From assembly GCF_002077945.1 (NCBI RefSeq), contig NZ_LVYD01000050.1, positions 1 to 64,000 of the forward strand: DNA of 64,000 bases. The letters are read 5' to 3'. The position numbers and the translations under genes are program-made. The notes under the pieces were generated by a model. That model worked only from the letters and a program-made list of their open reading frames with translations. It ran no database searches and was not told where the DNA came from. Of the stretch, positions 51,906-61,804 are shown in pieces; the first letter of the stretch is position 1, and every line of letters starts with the position of its first letter. This stretch comes from Niastella vici (GTDB taxonomy: Bacteria > Bacteroidota > Bacteroidia > Chitinophagales > Chitinophagaceae).

Positions 51906-53132
51906 TTCCTTATTCGCTTTTTTTTCTTTAAACGTCACGATAAAGAACAGCAGGATTACAGCGGCAAAGCCGGCTGGCAACCACCAGAAGCTTTGCCATT
52001 GGGGCAAAGTAAGCGCTTTGGCCGAACCGAGGAATTTATTGTAAGCCATGCCGGCTGTTTGTGCTCCTACGAGCATACCCACGCCATAAGTGACAAATAC
52101 AATGAGGCCCTGCGCCTGCGCCCTGATGAGGGGATTGGCTTTTTTATCAACGTAGATCTGTCCGGTCACAAAGAAAAAATCGTAGCAAATACCATGTAGC
52201 GCAATACCGGTCAATATCATCCAGCTTACCTGGTCGGGCGCGCCAAGGGCAAACAATGCATAGCGTAATACCCAGGCCAGCATACCGGCAGCCAGCATCC
52301 ATTTTACACCCAGCCGAATAAAAAAGAAAGGCATCAGCACCATGAACAGGGTTTCAGAAATTTGTCCAACGGTTTGCGTAGCCGCAATATTTTTAAACTG
52401 CGCGCCCTCGAGGAAGATCTGTGTAAAGTTATAATAAGCAGCCAGCGGAATACAGATCAGGAATGAGCTGATGAGGAAAATAAAGAAAGATGGACTGGCC
52501 AGTTGTTTAAATGCATCGACCCCAATGATACTGCTGGCCGAGATCTTTCTACCGGCGGCAGGGGGTGGGGTATTGGGTAAAAAGAAACTATAAATGCCCA
52601 ACAGCAAACTTGCGGTTGCCGTCATATACAACGGCAGCGAAGTTTCTTCGGGCTTCAAATTATTTGTAACAAAGCGGCTCAATACAAAACTGATGATGAT
52701 GCCGGCAACGATCCAACCGATGGTGCCAAAAACACGGATCAGGGGAAACTCTTTTTCCTGGTCGTTCATTTTATGAAAACAAATGGTGTTGGCCAGGCTC
52801 ATCGTTGGCATGTAGCATAAATTATAAGCCAGCAGCAATAAGATAAATACCACGGGATTTCCGGTGGCAGAAGGCGTAAGGAACATAAACACCGCACCTA
52901 AAATATGCAGGGTGCCCAATACCTTTTGGGTAGCAAAAAAGCGGTCGGCTATTAACCCAACAAAGAACGGCGCAATAATAGCAGCAATCGGGTTCGCCGT
53001 ATATGGCCAGTGGGTTAAATTGGCCATATCGTGGTTACTCATATATACGCCAATGGAAGTATACCACGAACCCCAGATAAAAAACTCCAGGAACATCATT
53101 ACAGAAAGTTGAACACGCAATGCTGCTTTCAT
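51885..53132 (-). CDS. Nucleoside-type MFS permease (NupG/XapB-like)
   Basis: 415 residues with about twelve membrane helices. The start LRVQLSVMMFLEFFIWGSWYTSIGVYM is the nucleoside:H+ symporter signature, with APFFVGLIADRFFATQKVLG as the MFS loop and FPLIRVFGTIGWIVAG. In Bacteroidota such NupG-like permeases often sit next to Gfo/Idh/MocA oxidoreductases, as here, and may carry sugars. Its 3' end is tandemly duplicated downstream. Confidence 0.9.
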   Translation of the reverse strand: MKAALRVQLSVMMFLEFFIWGSWYTSIGVYMSNHDMANLTHWPYTANPIAAIIAPFFVGLIADRFFATQKVLGTLHILGAVFMFLTPSATGNPVVFILLLLAYNLCYMPTMSLANTICFHKMNDQEKEFPLIRVFGTIGWIVAGIIISFVLSRFVTNNLKPEETSLPLYMTATASLLLGIYSFFLPNTPPPAAGRKISASSIIGVDAFKQLASPSFFIFLISSFLICIPLAAYYNFTQIFLEGAQFKNIAATQTVGQISETLFMVLMPFFFIRLGVKWMLAAGMLAWVLRYALFALGAPDQVSWMILTGIALHGICYDFFFVTGQIYVDKKANPLIRAQAQGLIVFVTYGVGMLVGAQTAGMAYNKFLGSAKALTLPQWQSFWWLPAGFAAVILLFFIVTFKEKKANKELENAFQ

Positions 53133-53302
53133 ATTTGCAGGTTATATTTTTTTCAGGAACCGACTGGATCTCGCTCTAAAGATATTGTTTCTGCTTACTT
53201 CAAACACATTAAAGATTGATAAATACCTGTATGTGATGAAGCCCGGAAATTACAACAAAATTGTATTAGCGCCTGACCGATTAGCACCCGCCTGATTTAA
53301 AT

Positions 53303-53346
53303 TTTGAATTATTACCGGTTATTGTACATTTGTATAAGTACTTATA
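53303..53346 (+). promoter_or_regulatory. Promoter with overlapping MarR-type palindromic operator
   Basis: Minus-33 TTTG (53303-53306), 18-base gap, minus-7 TACATTTG (53325-53332), then a perfect 14-bp palindrome TATAAGTACTTATA (53333-53346) directly on the expected transcription start. ATG of the marR gene is 6 bases further. Confidence 0.7.
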
Positions 53347-53352
53347 TAATTT

Positions 53353-53841
53353 ATGAGCTTTTACCAATCCCTCGGTTTTCTTGTATTCGGGAGCCGCTTG
53401 CGGCGACTGAGCGAGGCTTTCCTGGCCGATGTGAACAAGATCTATGCAGAGCATGAGTTATCGTTCGATGCGGCCTGGTTCCCGGTGTTCTATATTTTGT
53501 CGCGCCAGGAAACGGTTTCCATAAAAGACATTTCAGAAGAACTGGGCATTTCCCATTCGGCAGTGAGCCAGCTGGTAAGCAGTCTGCAACAGAAAGGACT
53601 TACCAAAACCACCACGGCCGATGATGATGCCCGCAAAAAAGTAGTGGCATTTACCACCAAAGGCAAAAAATTACAACAACAGGTGCAGCCGGTATGGGAT
53701 GCCCTGCAACAGGCCATGGAAGCGCTGGCCAATGAAGGCCGGCACAGCAAAACCATTTTAACCGCCATTGAGGAAATAGAGCAGGGATTACAAAACGAAT
53801 CAGTTTTTAACCGGGTGCAAACCATTTTGCACCATAAGTAA
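53353..53841 (+). CDS. MarR family transcriptional regulator upstream of hut genes
   Basis: 162 residues with a winged helix: TVSIKDISEELGISHSAVSQLVSSLQQKGLTKTTTADDDARKKVVAFTTKGKKL (wing DDDARKK). It is preceded by a palindrome on its own promoter, so it probably autoregulates. hutH starts 6 bases after its stop, making a marR-hutH operon; it is therefore a candidate hut repressor, in place of HutC. Confidence 0.92.
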   Translation: MSFYQSLGFLVFGSRLRRLSEAFLADVNKIYAEHELSFDAAWFPVFYILSRQETVSIKDISEELGISHSAVSQLVSSLQQKGLTKTTTADDDARKKVVAFTTKGKKLQQQVQPVWDALQQAMEALANEGRHSKTILTAIEEIEQGLQNESVFNRVQTILHHK

Positions 53842-53846
53842 TACAT

Positions 53847-55409
53847 ATGCAACAGGAGTTTTATTACGGTATAGACCATTTAACGATTGGGACCGCCCTG
53901 GCCATCGCCAGCGGCAAAACAAAAGGCGTGCTGAACCATGCGGCCATTGCCAACATTCAAAAAAGCCAGCAGCATGTTCAGGAAATTGTTGAGCATAATA
54001 AAACCGTGTATGGCATTAATACCGGTTTTGGGGTGCTGGCCAATAAACCAGTTTCGGAAGAAGATACCCGCATTTTGCAACATAAGATATTGCAAAGCCA
54101 TAGCGTAGGTGTGGGCGAGCCCATTGGAGTTGAAATTGCGAAACTCATGCTCATTACCAAAGTGCATGCCCTGGCCCGCGGTTATTCAGGTGCCCAGCTC
54201 ACCACGCTGCAACGAATTTTATGGCATATTGAACAGAATGTAATTCCCGTTGTACCCGAAAAAGGAAGTGTGGGCGCCTCGGGCGACCTGGCGCCACTGG
54301 CGCATTTGTGTTTACCATTGATAGGGTTGGGCGAAGTTTTTTATAAAGGGGTGCGCTATAGGTCAACTGAAATACTACAGCAATTTGGCCTGGCTCCTAT
54401 ACAACTGGGCCCCAAGGAAGGGTTGGCGCTCATCAACGGCACCCAATTCATTTTATCCTTTGCTGTAAAGGCCGTGCAACGCCTGCATTATTGCCTCGAG
54501 GCAGCCGATATCATTGGCGCCATGAGCCTCGAAGCGCTTACCGGCACCAAGGCGCCGTTTGATGAACGACTGCATAAGCTGCGGCCCTTTGCCGGCAATG
54601 AGCTGGTAGCACAACGGCTGCGTTTGTTGTTACACCAGAGCGATATTATGCAAAGCCATGTTGATTGCGGCCGCGTGCAGGACCCATACAGTTTACGTTG
54701 CATGCCCCAGGTACATGGCGCCAGCCGCAATGCCTGGCTGCATTTGAAACAACTCACCGAAATTGAATTGAATTCCGTAACAGATAATCCCATCATCTTA
54801 AGCGCCGATGACACCATCAGCGGTGGTAATTTTCATGGGCAACCGCTGGCATTGCCACTCGATTATGCCTGTATTGCTGCCGCCGAAGCCGGTAATATCT
54901 CTGACCGCCGCACCTATCTGTTGCTCGAAGGCAAGTGGGGCTTACCGTTATTGCTGATGAAAAATGTAGGGTTGAACAGCGGTTTTATGATACCCCAGTA
55001 TACCACGGCCGCATTGGTAACAGAAAACAAAACATTGTGTTTTCCGGCAAGTGCCGACAGTATTCCCACTTCACTGGGGCAGGAAGATCATGTAAGCATG
55101 GGCAGCATCAGCGGCCGCAAGCTGAACCAGGTGATCGATAACCTGGAATATATTTTAGCCATTGAATTATTGAGTGCGTGTCAGGCCATTGAATTCAGAC
55201 GGCCATTGAAAAGCACCGAGCTGTTAGAATCGGCCCATGATTATGTGCGGGAGTTTGTAAGCTTTGCAGAAGAAGACAGAATATTTGCTGACGATATTGA
55301 TAAGATCAAACGCCTCATCAGTGATTTTTCGTTTGTGGAGCATTGTAATGGATTTGCGAAATTGAAAAAGATCAATTTAAATGAGGGTTATGAGGGGTTT
55401 GGGGTGTAG
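53847..55409 (+). CDS. hutH: Histidine ammonia-lyase
   Basis: 520 residues. The MIO cofactor triad Ala144-Ser145-Gly146 lies in GSVGASGDLAPLAHL; GINTGFGVLANKPV and the DNP region (TDNPIILSADDTISGGNFHGQPLA) complete the active site. It deaminates L-histidine to urocanate, the first step of histidine catabolism. It starts 6 bases after marR and is followed 35 bases later by hutU. Length and motifs are typical. Confidence 0.95.
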   Translation: MQQEFYYGIDHLTIGTALAIASGKTKGVLNHAAIANIQKSQQHVQEIVEHNKTVYGINTGFGVLANKPVSEEDTRILQHKILQSHSVGVGEPIGVEIAKLMLITKVHALARGYSGAQLTTLQRILWHIEQNVIPVVPEKGSVGASGDLAPLAHLCLPLIGLGEVFYKGVRYRSTEILQQFGLAPIQLGPKEGLALINGTQFILSFAVKAVQRLHYCLEAADIIGAMSLEALTGTKAPFDERLHKLRPFAGNELVAQRLRLLLHQSDIMQSHVDCGRVQDPYSLRCMPQVHGASRNAWLHLKQLTEIELNSVTDNPIILSADDTISGGNFHGQPLALPLDYACIAAAEAGNISDRRTYLLLEGKWGLPLLLMKNVGLNSGFMIPQYTTAALVTENKTLCFPASADSIPTSLGQEDHVSMGSISGRKLNQVIDNLEYILAIELLSACQAIEFRRPLKSTELLESAHDYVREFVSFAEEDRIFADDIDKIKRLISDFSFVEHCNGFAKLKKINLNEGYEGFGV

Positions 55410-55443
55410 AATTAAAGAAATTGGTAACTTTTAAATAAAACGT

Positions 55444-57117
55444 ATGACCACTTCACAATACGACATAAAAAAATACAAAACCCCAACGGGATCACAATTG
55501 AATTGTAAAGGCTGGATACAGGAAGCGGCCCTGCGCATGCTGCTTAACAACCTTGATCCCGCCGTGGCAGAACGGCCCGATGACCTCATCGTATACGGCG
55601 GACGCGGAAAAGCAGCCCGCAATTTTGAAGCGCTTGATATGATCATTCAATCGCTAAAAGACCTTAACGATAATGAAACCCTGTTGATACAAAGCGGCAA
55701 ACCGGTTGGCATATTACAAACCCATGTTAATGCCCCCCGCGTACTCATCTCCAATTCACAACTGGTTCCTAAATGGGCCACCTGGCAACATTTTGATGAA
55801 CTGGAAAGAAAAGGATTGATGATGTACGGACAAATGACCGCCGGTTCATGGATCTATATCGGCAGCCAGGGTATTGTACAGGGCACGTATGAAACTTATG
55901 CAGCGGCTGCCAGTAAACATTTTGGCGGTTCGCTCAAAGGCACGCTGAATGTTACAGCCGGTTTAGGTGGCATGGGTGGCGCCCAACCAATGGCCATCAC
56001 CATGAATGAAGGCGTGGCGTTGATCGCAGAAGTGGAAGAGTGGAGAATAGACAAACGCATCGAAACAAAATACCTCGATGTTAAAATGACAAATATTGAT
56101 GCAGCGATTGACCGGGCGTTGGAAGCAAAAGAAAAAGGGGAAATACTTTCTATTGGGGTATTATGCAATGCAGTTCATTTGTTACAACGTTTGGTTGAAA
56201 GAAATATTGTTCCCGATACCTTAACCGATCAAACATCGGCACATGATCCGCTGATCGGTTACTGGCCGCATGAAATTTCATATGAACAGGCTAAGATATT
56301 ACGTGAACAAAATCCGGATCAGTATATTAATTATGCGTACAACTCCATGTACAGGCACGTAGAATTAATGTTAGAATTACAACAAAAAGGTGCTATCACG
56401 TTTGATTATGGAAATAATATCCGTGCAAGGGCGCAGGAAAAAGGTTTGACAAACGCTTTTGATTTCCCGGGTTTTGTTCCGGCTTATATTCGTCCGCTGT
56501 TCTGTGAAGGCAAAGGTCCCTTCCGCTGGGCGGCATTAAGCGGCGACCCAAACGATATTGCAGTAACAGATGAAGTCATTGGCAACATGTTCCCCGAAAA
56601 TAATTCTTTGCAACGCTGGCTCAAACTGGCCAAAGAAAAAATTGCCTTTCAGGGATTGCCGGCGCGCATTTGCTGGCTGGGGCAGGGAGAACGGGAAAAA
56701 GCGGGACTTGCGTTCAATGAACTGGTAAGGACCGGAAAGGTAAAAGCGCCCATTGTCATTGGCCGCGATCATTTGGATACCGGCTCAGTGGCATCGCCCA
56801 ATCGCGAAACAGAAAGCATGCTCGATGGCAGCGATGCAGTGGCCGACTGGCCCATACTGAATGCATTGGTAAATACTGCAGGCGGCGCCAGCTGGGTAAG
56901 TTTGCATCATGGGGGTGGGGTAGGAATGGGCTACAGCATTCATGCAGGAATGGTGATCGTTGCAGATGGAACCAACGAAGCAGCGCTTCGCCTGGCGCGG
57001 GTTTTAAGAAACGATCCGGGTATGGGAGTTATACGACATGCCGACGCGGGATATGACGTAGCAAAAGAAACTTCATTAAAATTTGATCTTGATTTAAAAA
57101 AACGGTTTCACAGATAA
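55444..57117 (+). CDS. hutU: Urocanate hydratase
   Basis: 557 residues with the NAD+-dependent urocanase features: [38 protein letters not shown], the active-site region [15 protein letters not shown] and [21 protein letters not shown]. It converts urocanate to imidazolonepropionate. Start ATG 55444 follows hutH by 35 bases, so the two are co-transcribed. Confidence 0.95.
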   Translation: MTTSQYDIKKYKTPTGSQLNCKGWIQEAALRMLLNNLDPAVAERPDDLIVYGGRGKAARNFEALDMIIQSLKDLNDNETLLIQSGKPVGILQTHVNAPRVLISNSQLVPKWATWQHFDELERKGLMMYGQMTAGSWIYIGSQGIVQGTYETYAAAASKHFGGSLKGTLNVTAGLGGMGGAQPMAITMNEGVALIAEVEEWRIDKRIETKYLDVKMTNIDAAIDRALEAKEKGEILSIGVLCNAVHLLQRLVERNIVPDTLTDQTSAHDPLIGYWPHEISYEQAKILREQNPDQYINYAYNSMYRHVELMLELQQKGAITFDYGNNIRARAQEKGLTNAFDFPGFVPAYIRPLFCEGKGPFRWAALSGDPNDIAVTDEVIGNMFPENNSLQRWLKLAKEKIAFQGLPARICWLGQGEREKAGLAFNELVRTGKVKAPIVIGRDHLDTGSVASPNRETESMLDGSDAVADWPILNALVNTAGGASWVSLHHGGGVGMGYSIHAGMVIVADGTNEAALRLARVLRNDPGMGVIRHADAGYDVAKETSLKFDLDLKKRFHR

Positions 57118-57252
57118 AAATAATTTTTTATTTTGTCGGCGATACCACCCAACTGATAGGAAAAAAATGGTATTTATACTATGACAAAATATCTTCGTAA
57201 TTCTGTACGTTGTAGCAGAGGAGAAGATAAACATGTATGAAAAATCCGAAAT

Positions 57253-57831
57253 ATGAAAACAACCATCGCCTTGTTCTTTTTTGCCTTAGTAGCCAGCACA
57301 GCATTTTCTCAGGCCAAAGTTGGTCTGAAGATCGTTCAGAACGGAGCTCCCGTAAATCCCGTTAACGGTGAGTATGATTTAAAGAAAGCCCCTTTTACCG
57401 TTGAATTCACATTCGACGTTAATGCGTATGATGGCGTTTTTGTTTACGCCGATGTTACCGACGCCATTTACAAGATTGGCGACAAAGCCTCTTTACCCGA
57501 CCTGCAAGACATTCCCTACAAAATTGCTAAGGAAGATAACTTCAACCCAAACAAACAGGTTGTTATCAATTCTGACAACTGGGCTTTCTGGTACTATAAT
57601 AAAGCCACCAATGAATACCGGTTCGACAGAGACATTAAAACAGTGGATGCCAATACGGTCACTGCCACCAGAACCATTGAGCAAGTGTTTTTCCCGGTGA
57701 AAGAAAAAACAGTAAAAGTTGCAGAGATGGCTGAACCCCTGTACCTGTTTTTCCTTGTTACCAATCCTTACAACCAACGCGGAGTAGTTAGAGAACTCTA
57801 CCGCCAGCGGATGAAACTGAATTTTAAATAA
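57253..57831 (+). CDS. Exported protein of unknown function
   Basis: 192 residues with a signal peptide (MKTTIALFFFALVASTAFSQ). The mature part is beta-rich with no recognised domain (KVGLKIVQNGAPVNPVNGEY, PFTVEFTFDVNAYDGVFVYADV, ATRTIEQVFFPVKEKTVKVAEM, PLYLFFLVTNPYNQRGVV). It has its own near-consensus minus-7 box (TATCTTCG, 57190-57197) and its own terminator, so it is probably not part of the hut operon although it lies between hutU and otsAB. Confidence 0.75.
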   Translation: MKTTIALFFFALVASTAFSQAKVGLKIVQNGAPVNPVNGEYDLKKAPFTVEFTFDVNAYDGVFVYADVTDAIYKIGDKASLPDLQDIPYKIAKEDNFNPNKQVVINSDNWAFWYYNKATNEYRFDRDIKTVDANTVTATRTIEQVFFPVKEKTVKVAEMAEPLYLFFLVTNPYNQRGVVRELYRQRMKLNFK

Positions 57832-57863
57832 GGCAATAGGTTAAAGAACATACAACAATAAAG

Positions 57864-57896
57864 GGAGATCAGCAGAACGCTGGTCTCCTTTTTTTA
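57864..57896 (+). terminator. Intrinsic terminator after the exported protein gene
   Basis: GGAGATCAGC (57864-57873), loop AGAAC, GCTGGTCTCC (57879-57888), then TTTTTTT; one G-T pair. Confidence 0.92.
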
Positions 57897-57984
57897 TTTC
57901 TGATTTTGAGATTTCGCGATTTCGGGATAGACTACCGCCAATTCCATAAATCCCAAAATCTCTAAATCCCGAAATCAGCAATTG
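57897..57984. repeat. Family C intergenic quasi-palindrome
   Basis: TGATTTTGAGATTTCGCGAT and AAATCTCTAAATCCCGAAAT around a centre of about 25 bases, immediately after the terminator. Confidence 0.75.
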
Positions 57985-58156
57985 ATTTTTAATACCGCAT
58001 TAAGCCACAATTACAATCTCATTAATTCCCCCCATATCTTAAACAATCTCCCTCTATTGGCATTATAATTTCATTCATAACAAACCAGCAAAAGGAACGC
58101 CTTGGGTGCCAATGTACCTGATAAGGCCTATTAATCATTGGTTTACTGTTTATTTT

Positions 58157-60388
58157 ATGGGACGATTGATTATTATATCTAACAGGCTACCTTTTTCTAT
58201 TGACCATGAAGGAGATCAACTTACGCTTCGGCAAAGTTCAGGGGGACTGGTGTCTGCAATAAAAAGTTATATCGAAAGCGATAGTTCAAAAAACAGGGGC
58301 TTTACGGAAAAGTTGTGGGCAGGTGTGGCAGATTTTCCCCAAAATGAATGGACTGTTGTCGCTGAAAAATTATCGGGCCGCGACTTTCAAATTATTCCCT
58401 TATTCGTTAACAAACTCGTTTACAAAGATTATTATAATGGGTTTTCCAATTCGGTATTGTGGCCCCTGTTCCATTATTTTCCAAATTTGGTCGAATACCA
58501 GGCGCACTATTATGATGCTTATGTAAAAGTGAACCGCGCTTTTGCCGATAAACTGATACCGGTGTTGCAACCCGACGACACCATCTGGATACACGATTAT
58601 CAACTGATGCTGTTGCCCGAAATGTTGCGCACTGAAAGACCCGATATTACCGTCGGTTTCTTTTTACATATTCCATTCCCTTCCTACGAGTTGTTCAGGA
58701 CCCTGCCAACCGAATGTAAATCCTCTTTATTAAAGGGCGTATTGGGCAGCGATTTAATTGGCTTCCATACTCACGATTATGCACAACACTTTTTACAATC
58801 GGTAAAAATGATCCTTGGTGTTGATAGCAATTTCCATAATATTCAATACCAGGACCGGCTTATAAAGGCCGACCTGTTCCCCATCAGCATCGACTATAAA
58901 AAATTCAATAAGGCCTGCGATGATCCTGAAACAAAGGCCTATTACCGGGAAATAAAAAACAATTTTGAAGGCAGGAAGATCATCTTTTCGGTTGACCGGC
59001 TCGATTATACAAAAGGCCTGATGGACCGGCTGAATGCGTTTGATCATTTCCTGGAGCAATATCCCGAATGGCGCGAGAAAGTGGTTTTCATCTTGAACAT
59101 TGTACCTTCACGCGACGACATTCAGGCCTATACCGAACGTAAACAACAAATAGAACAAAAGATAGGCACCATTAATGGTAAAATATCAACCATTACCTGG
59201 CAGCCGATCATATACCGGTACACCCATCTTCCGTTCACCGAACTGGCCGCTTTATACAAAGCAGCCGACGCCGCGTTGATAACACCATTACGCGATGGTA
59301 TGAACCTGGTAGCCAAAGAATATGTTGCCAGTAGTTCAGGAAAGAGAGGCGTTTTGATCCTAAGCGAACTGGCCGGCGCTGCCAACGAGCTCAATGAAGC
59401 CCTGCTGGTGAACCCAACAGACATCATTGAAGTATCCAAAGCCATTCACCGGGCACTGACCATGCCCCAGGAAGAACAGCAGCATCGCATAACCTTAATG
59501 CAGCAGCGGTTATCTGATTACGATGTAATTAAATGGGTAAGCGATTTCCTCGATCAGCTATCGAATGTTAAGGCAGAACAGCAAAAACAACAGGTAAAAG
59601 TGCTGGACGAAAAAACCGGTTCACAAATTCATTTGCATTACCAGATATCCAGAACCCGTTGCCTGCTGTTAGACTATGACGGCACACTGGTACCATACGC
59701 CCGCATGCCGGCAGATGCAAAACCCAATGAAGAATTGCGGGCCATATTGACGGGCTTATCACAAGACCCAAAGAACAATGTAGTGATCATCAGTGGGCGC
59801 GAGGCCGATTCACTGGAAAAATGGCTGGGCGATCTGCCATTGATGCTGGTAGCAGAACATGGCGCCAGCTTCAAGAACAAAGGCGAGCAATGGCAACAGG
59901 CCGTATCGATCCCCGATCAATGGAAGAATGAGATAAGGCCCATTATGCAGCTGTTTGTAACCCATTGCGTAGGTTCTTTTATTGAAGAAAAAACAAATAC
60001 GCTGGCCTGGCATTATCGCAATACGCATCCCGACCTGGGTTTTACCCGGTCACGCGAATTGATCAATAACCTTACGCAACTGTTACAGAATACCATGTTA
60101 CAGGTGGTAGATGGTAACAAAGTAGTAGAAGTACGGATGTCGGGTTTTGATAAAGGCATTATGGCAATGAGAATAGTAAATGACCTGCAACCCGATTTTG
60201 TACTATGCATAGGCGACGATACAACCGATGAAGATATGTTCAAAGCACTGGCTGAACGGGCCTACAGTATAAAAGTGAGCAATGGTCCAACGGCTGCGCA
60301 ATACACCGTTTTTTCGCAACAAAAAGTGTTGCAATTATTGAAAAAGTTAATGTTACCCGTGATCAATAAACAATACGCAGGTACATAA
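58157..60388 (+). CDS. Bifunctional trehalose-6-phosphate synthase/phosphatase
   Basis: 743 residues from ATG 58157 (an in-frame GTG at 58106 is not needed: MGRLIIISNRLPFSI is the conserved start). Residues 1-460 are a GT20 OtsA domain (SGGLVSAI, WIHDYQLMLLPEMLR, GFFLHIPFPSYELFR, VDRLDYTKGL, LRDGMNLVAKEYVA). From about residue 500 an OtsB HAD phosphatase follows (LLLDYDGTLVPYARMP, ISGREADSLEKWL, LCIGDDTTDEDMF). It makes trehalose from UDP-glucose and glucose-6-phosphate in one polypeptide, an osmoprotectant enzyme. Ends with a terminator. Confidence 0.95.
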   Translation: MGRLIIISNRLPFSIDHEGDQLTLRQSSGGLVSAIKSYIESDSSKNRGFTEKLWAGVADFPQNEWTVVAEKLSGRDFQIIPLFVNKLVYKDYYNGFSNSVLWPLFHYFPNLVEYQAHYYDAYVKVNRAFADKLIPVLQPDDTIWIHDYQLMLLPEMLRTERPDITVGFFLHIPFPSYELFRTLPTECKSSLLKGVLGSDLIGFHTHDYAQHFLQSVKMILGVDSNFHNIQYQDRLIKADLFPISIDYKKFNKACDDPETKAYYREIKNNFEGRKIIFSVDRLDYTKGLMDRLNAFDHFLEQYPEWREKVVFILNIVPSRDDIQAYTERKQQIEQKIGTINGKISTITWQPIIYRYTHLPFTELAALYKAADAALITPLRDGMNLVAKEYVASSSGKRGVLILSELAGAANELNEALLVNPTDIIEVSKAIHRALTMPQEEQQHRITLMQQRLSDYDVIKWVSDFLDQLSNVKAEQQKQQVKVLDEKTGSQIHLHYQISRTRCLLLDYDGTLVPYARMPADAKPNEELRAILTGLSQDPKNNVVIISGREADSLEKWLGDLPLMLVAEHGASFKNKGEQWQQAVSIPDQWKNEIRPIMQLFVTHCVGSFIEEKTNTLAWHYRNTHPDLGFTRSRELINNLTQLLQNTMLQVVDGNKVVEVRMSGFDKGIMAMRIVNDLQPDFVLCIGDDTTDEDMFKALAERAYSIKVSNGPTAAQYTVFSQQKVLQLLKKLMLPVINKQYAGT

Positions 60389-60440
60389 TCCTTCAACTAC
60401 GCTCAGGGCGCGCGGGAACTTAAAAACTTTGTCCGACGGG

Positions 60441-60490
60441 AAGTCCGGAAGCAATACTGTAAGGCGGTATCTTCTTCCGGACTTTTTAAT
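60441..60490 (+). terminator. Intrinsic terminator after the trehalose gene
   Basis: AAGTCCGGAAG (60441-60451) pairs with CTTCCGGACTT (60474-60484) over a 22-base inner part containing ATAC/GTAT, followed by TTTTT. Confidence 0.85.
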
Positions 60491-60559
60491 TATGACGCTG
60501 CTGAAAAATCCTCATCGATTATTGATTCCCCGCTTTTCAAATTACCCTATCTTCACTCT

Positions 60560-61804
60560 ATGGCCGCAATATTAATCACCAATATCAAACAGCTAGTTAA
60601 TGTACGGGAACAATGGCAGGTGTTGCGGGGAAAAGAACTGGCTCAACTCCCGTGTATAAGCAACGCATATTTATTGATAGAAGATGACACTATCGTTTCG
60701 TATGGCACCATGGAACAACTGGCATCGGCGAATGAGGCGGTTCCAACTGAAATAATTGACGCCACTGGCAAACTGGTATTGCCAACCTGGTGCGATAGCC
60801 ATACCCACCTCGTATTTGCTGCCAGCCGCGAAAATGAATTCATTGATAAGTTAAAAGGGCTTAGCTATGCCGAGATCGCAGCGCGGGGCGGCGGCATCCT
60901 TAATTCGGCCCGTAAACTAAATGAGGTTACAGAAGATGAACTGTTCAACCTGGCCTGGAAACGCCTGGATGAATTAATGCGGTTGGGAACCGGCGCTATT
61001 GAAATAAAAAGCGGCTATGGCTTAACAGTACCGGGCGAGTTAAAAATGCTGCGGGTAATAAAAAAGTTGCGCGGCAGCGCAAAGGTTACCATCAAAGCCA
61101 CTTTCCTGGGCGCACATACGTATCCGGTTGAATACAAAGACGATCATGCCGCATATATTGATCTCATCATAAATGAAATGCTGCCAGTGATAGGCCGTGA
61201 ACAACTGGCCGATTATATTGATGTGTTTTGCGAAACGGGTTTCTTTTCACCGGCCGAAACCGAAATGATCTGTAAAGCGGGGATGCAATATGGGTTGAAA
61301 CCAAAGATCCATGCCAATCAACTCAATTTATCGGGCGGCGTACAAACCGGTGTGGCCCTGGGCGCTGTCAGCGTTGATCACCTGGAGACCATGGATGAGG
61401 GCGCCATCAAAACACTGGCGGGCTCCTCAACGATCGGCACCCTGTTACCAACAGCGGCTTTCTTTTTACGCATGCCCTTTCAGCCGGCCCGCGCGCTTAT
61501 CGATGCGGGTTGCGCTATTGCCCTGGCTTCCGATTTCAATCCCGGTTCATCGCCCAGCGGCAATATGAACCTGGTGGTGAATATGAGTTGTATACAAATG
61601 AAAATGTTACCCGAAGAAGCCATCAATGCCGCCACGCTCAACGGCGCCTGGGCAATGGAATGCGCCGATCAACTGGGAAGTATTTCAGTAGGCAAAAAAG
61701 CGAATTTAATTATTACCAAACCTGTACCATCGTTAGCGTATTTGCCATATGCTTTTGGTTCAAACCTTATTGAACAGGTGATTATAGGAGGAGAGCGCCT
61801 ATGA
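60560..61804 (+). CDS. hutI: Imidazolonepropionase
   Basis: 414 residues of the amidohydrolase fold: metal ligands CDSHTHLVFAASRENEF (HxH), KSGYGLTV, FLGAHTYPVEYK, HANQLNLSGGVQ, and late LASDFNPGSSPSGNM. It hydrolyses imidazolonepropionate to formiminoglutamate. Its stop overlaps the start of the COG4389 gene (ATGA), and a probable formimidoylglutamase starts after that, so the end of the pathway is one operon, separated from hutHU by about 3.4 kb. Confidence 0.95.
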   Translation: MAAILITNIKQLVNVREQWQVLRGKELAQLPCISNAYLLIEDDTIVSYGTMEQLASANEAVPTEIIDATGKLVLPTWCDSHTHLVFAASRENEFIDKLKGLSYAEIAARGGGILNSARKLNEVTEDELFNLAWKRLDELMRLGTGAIEIKSGYGLTVPGELKMLRVIKKLRGSAKVTIKATFLGAHTYPVEYKDDHAAYIDLIINEMLPVIGREQLADYIDVFCETGFFSPAETEMICKAGMQYGLKPKIHANQLNLSGGVQTGVALGAVSVDHLETMDEGAIKTLAGSSTIGTLLPTAAFFLRMPFQPARALIDAGCAIALASDFNPGSSPSGNMNLVVNMSCIQMKMLPEEAINAATLNGAWAMECADQLGSISVGKKANLIITKPVPSLAYLPYAFGSNLIEQVIIGGERL

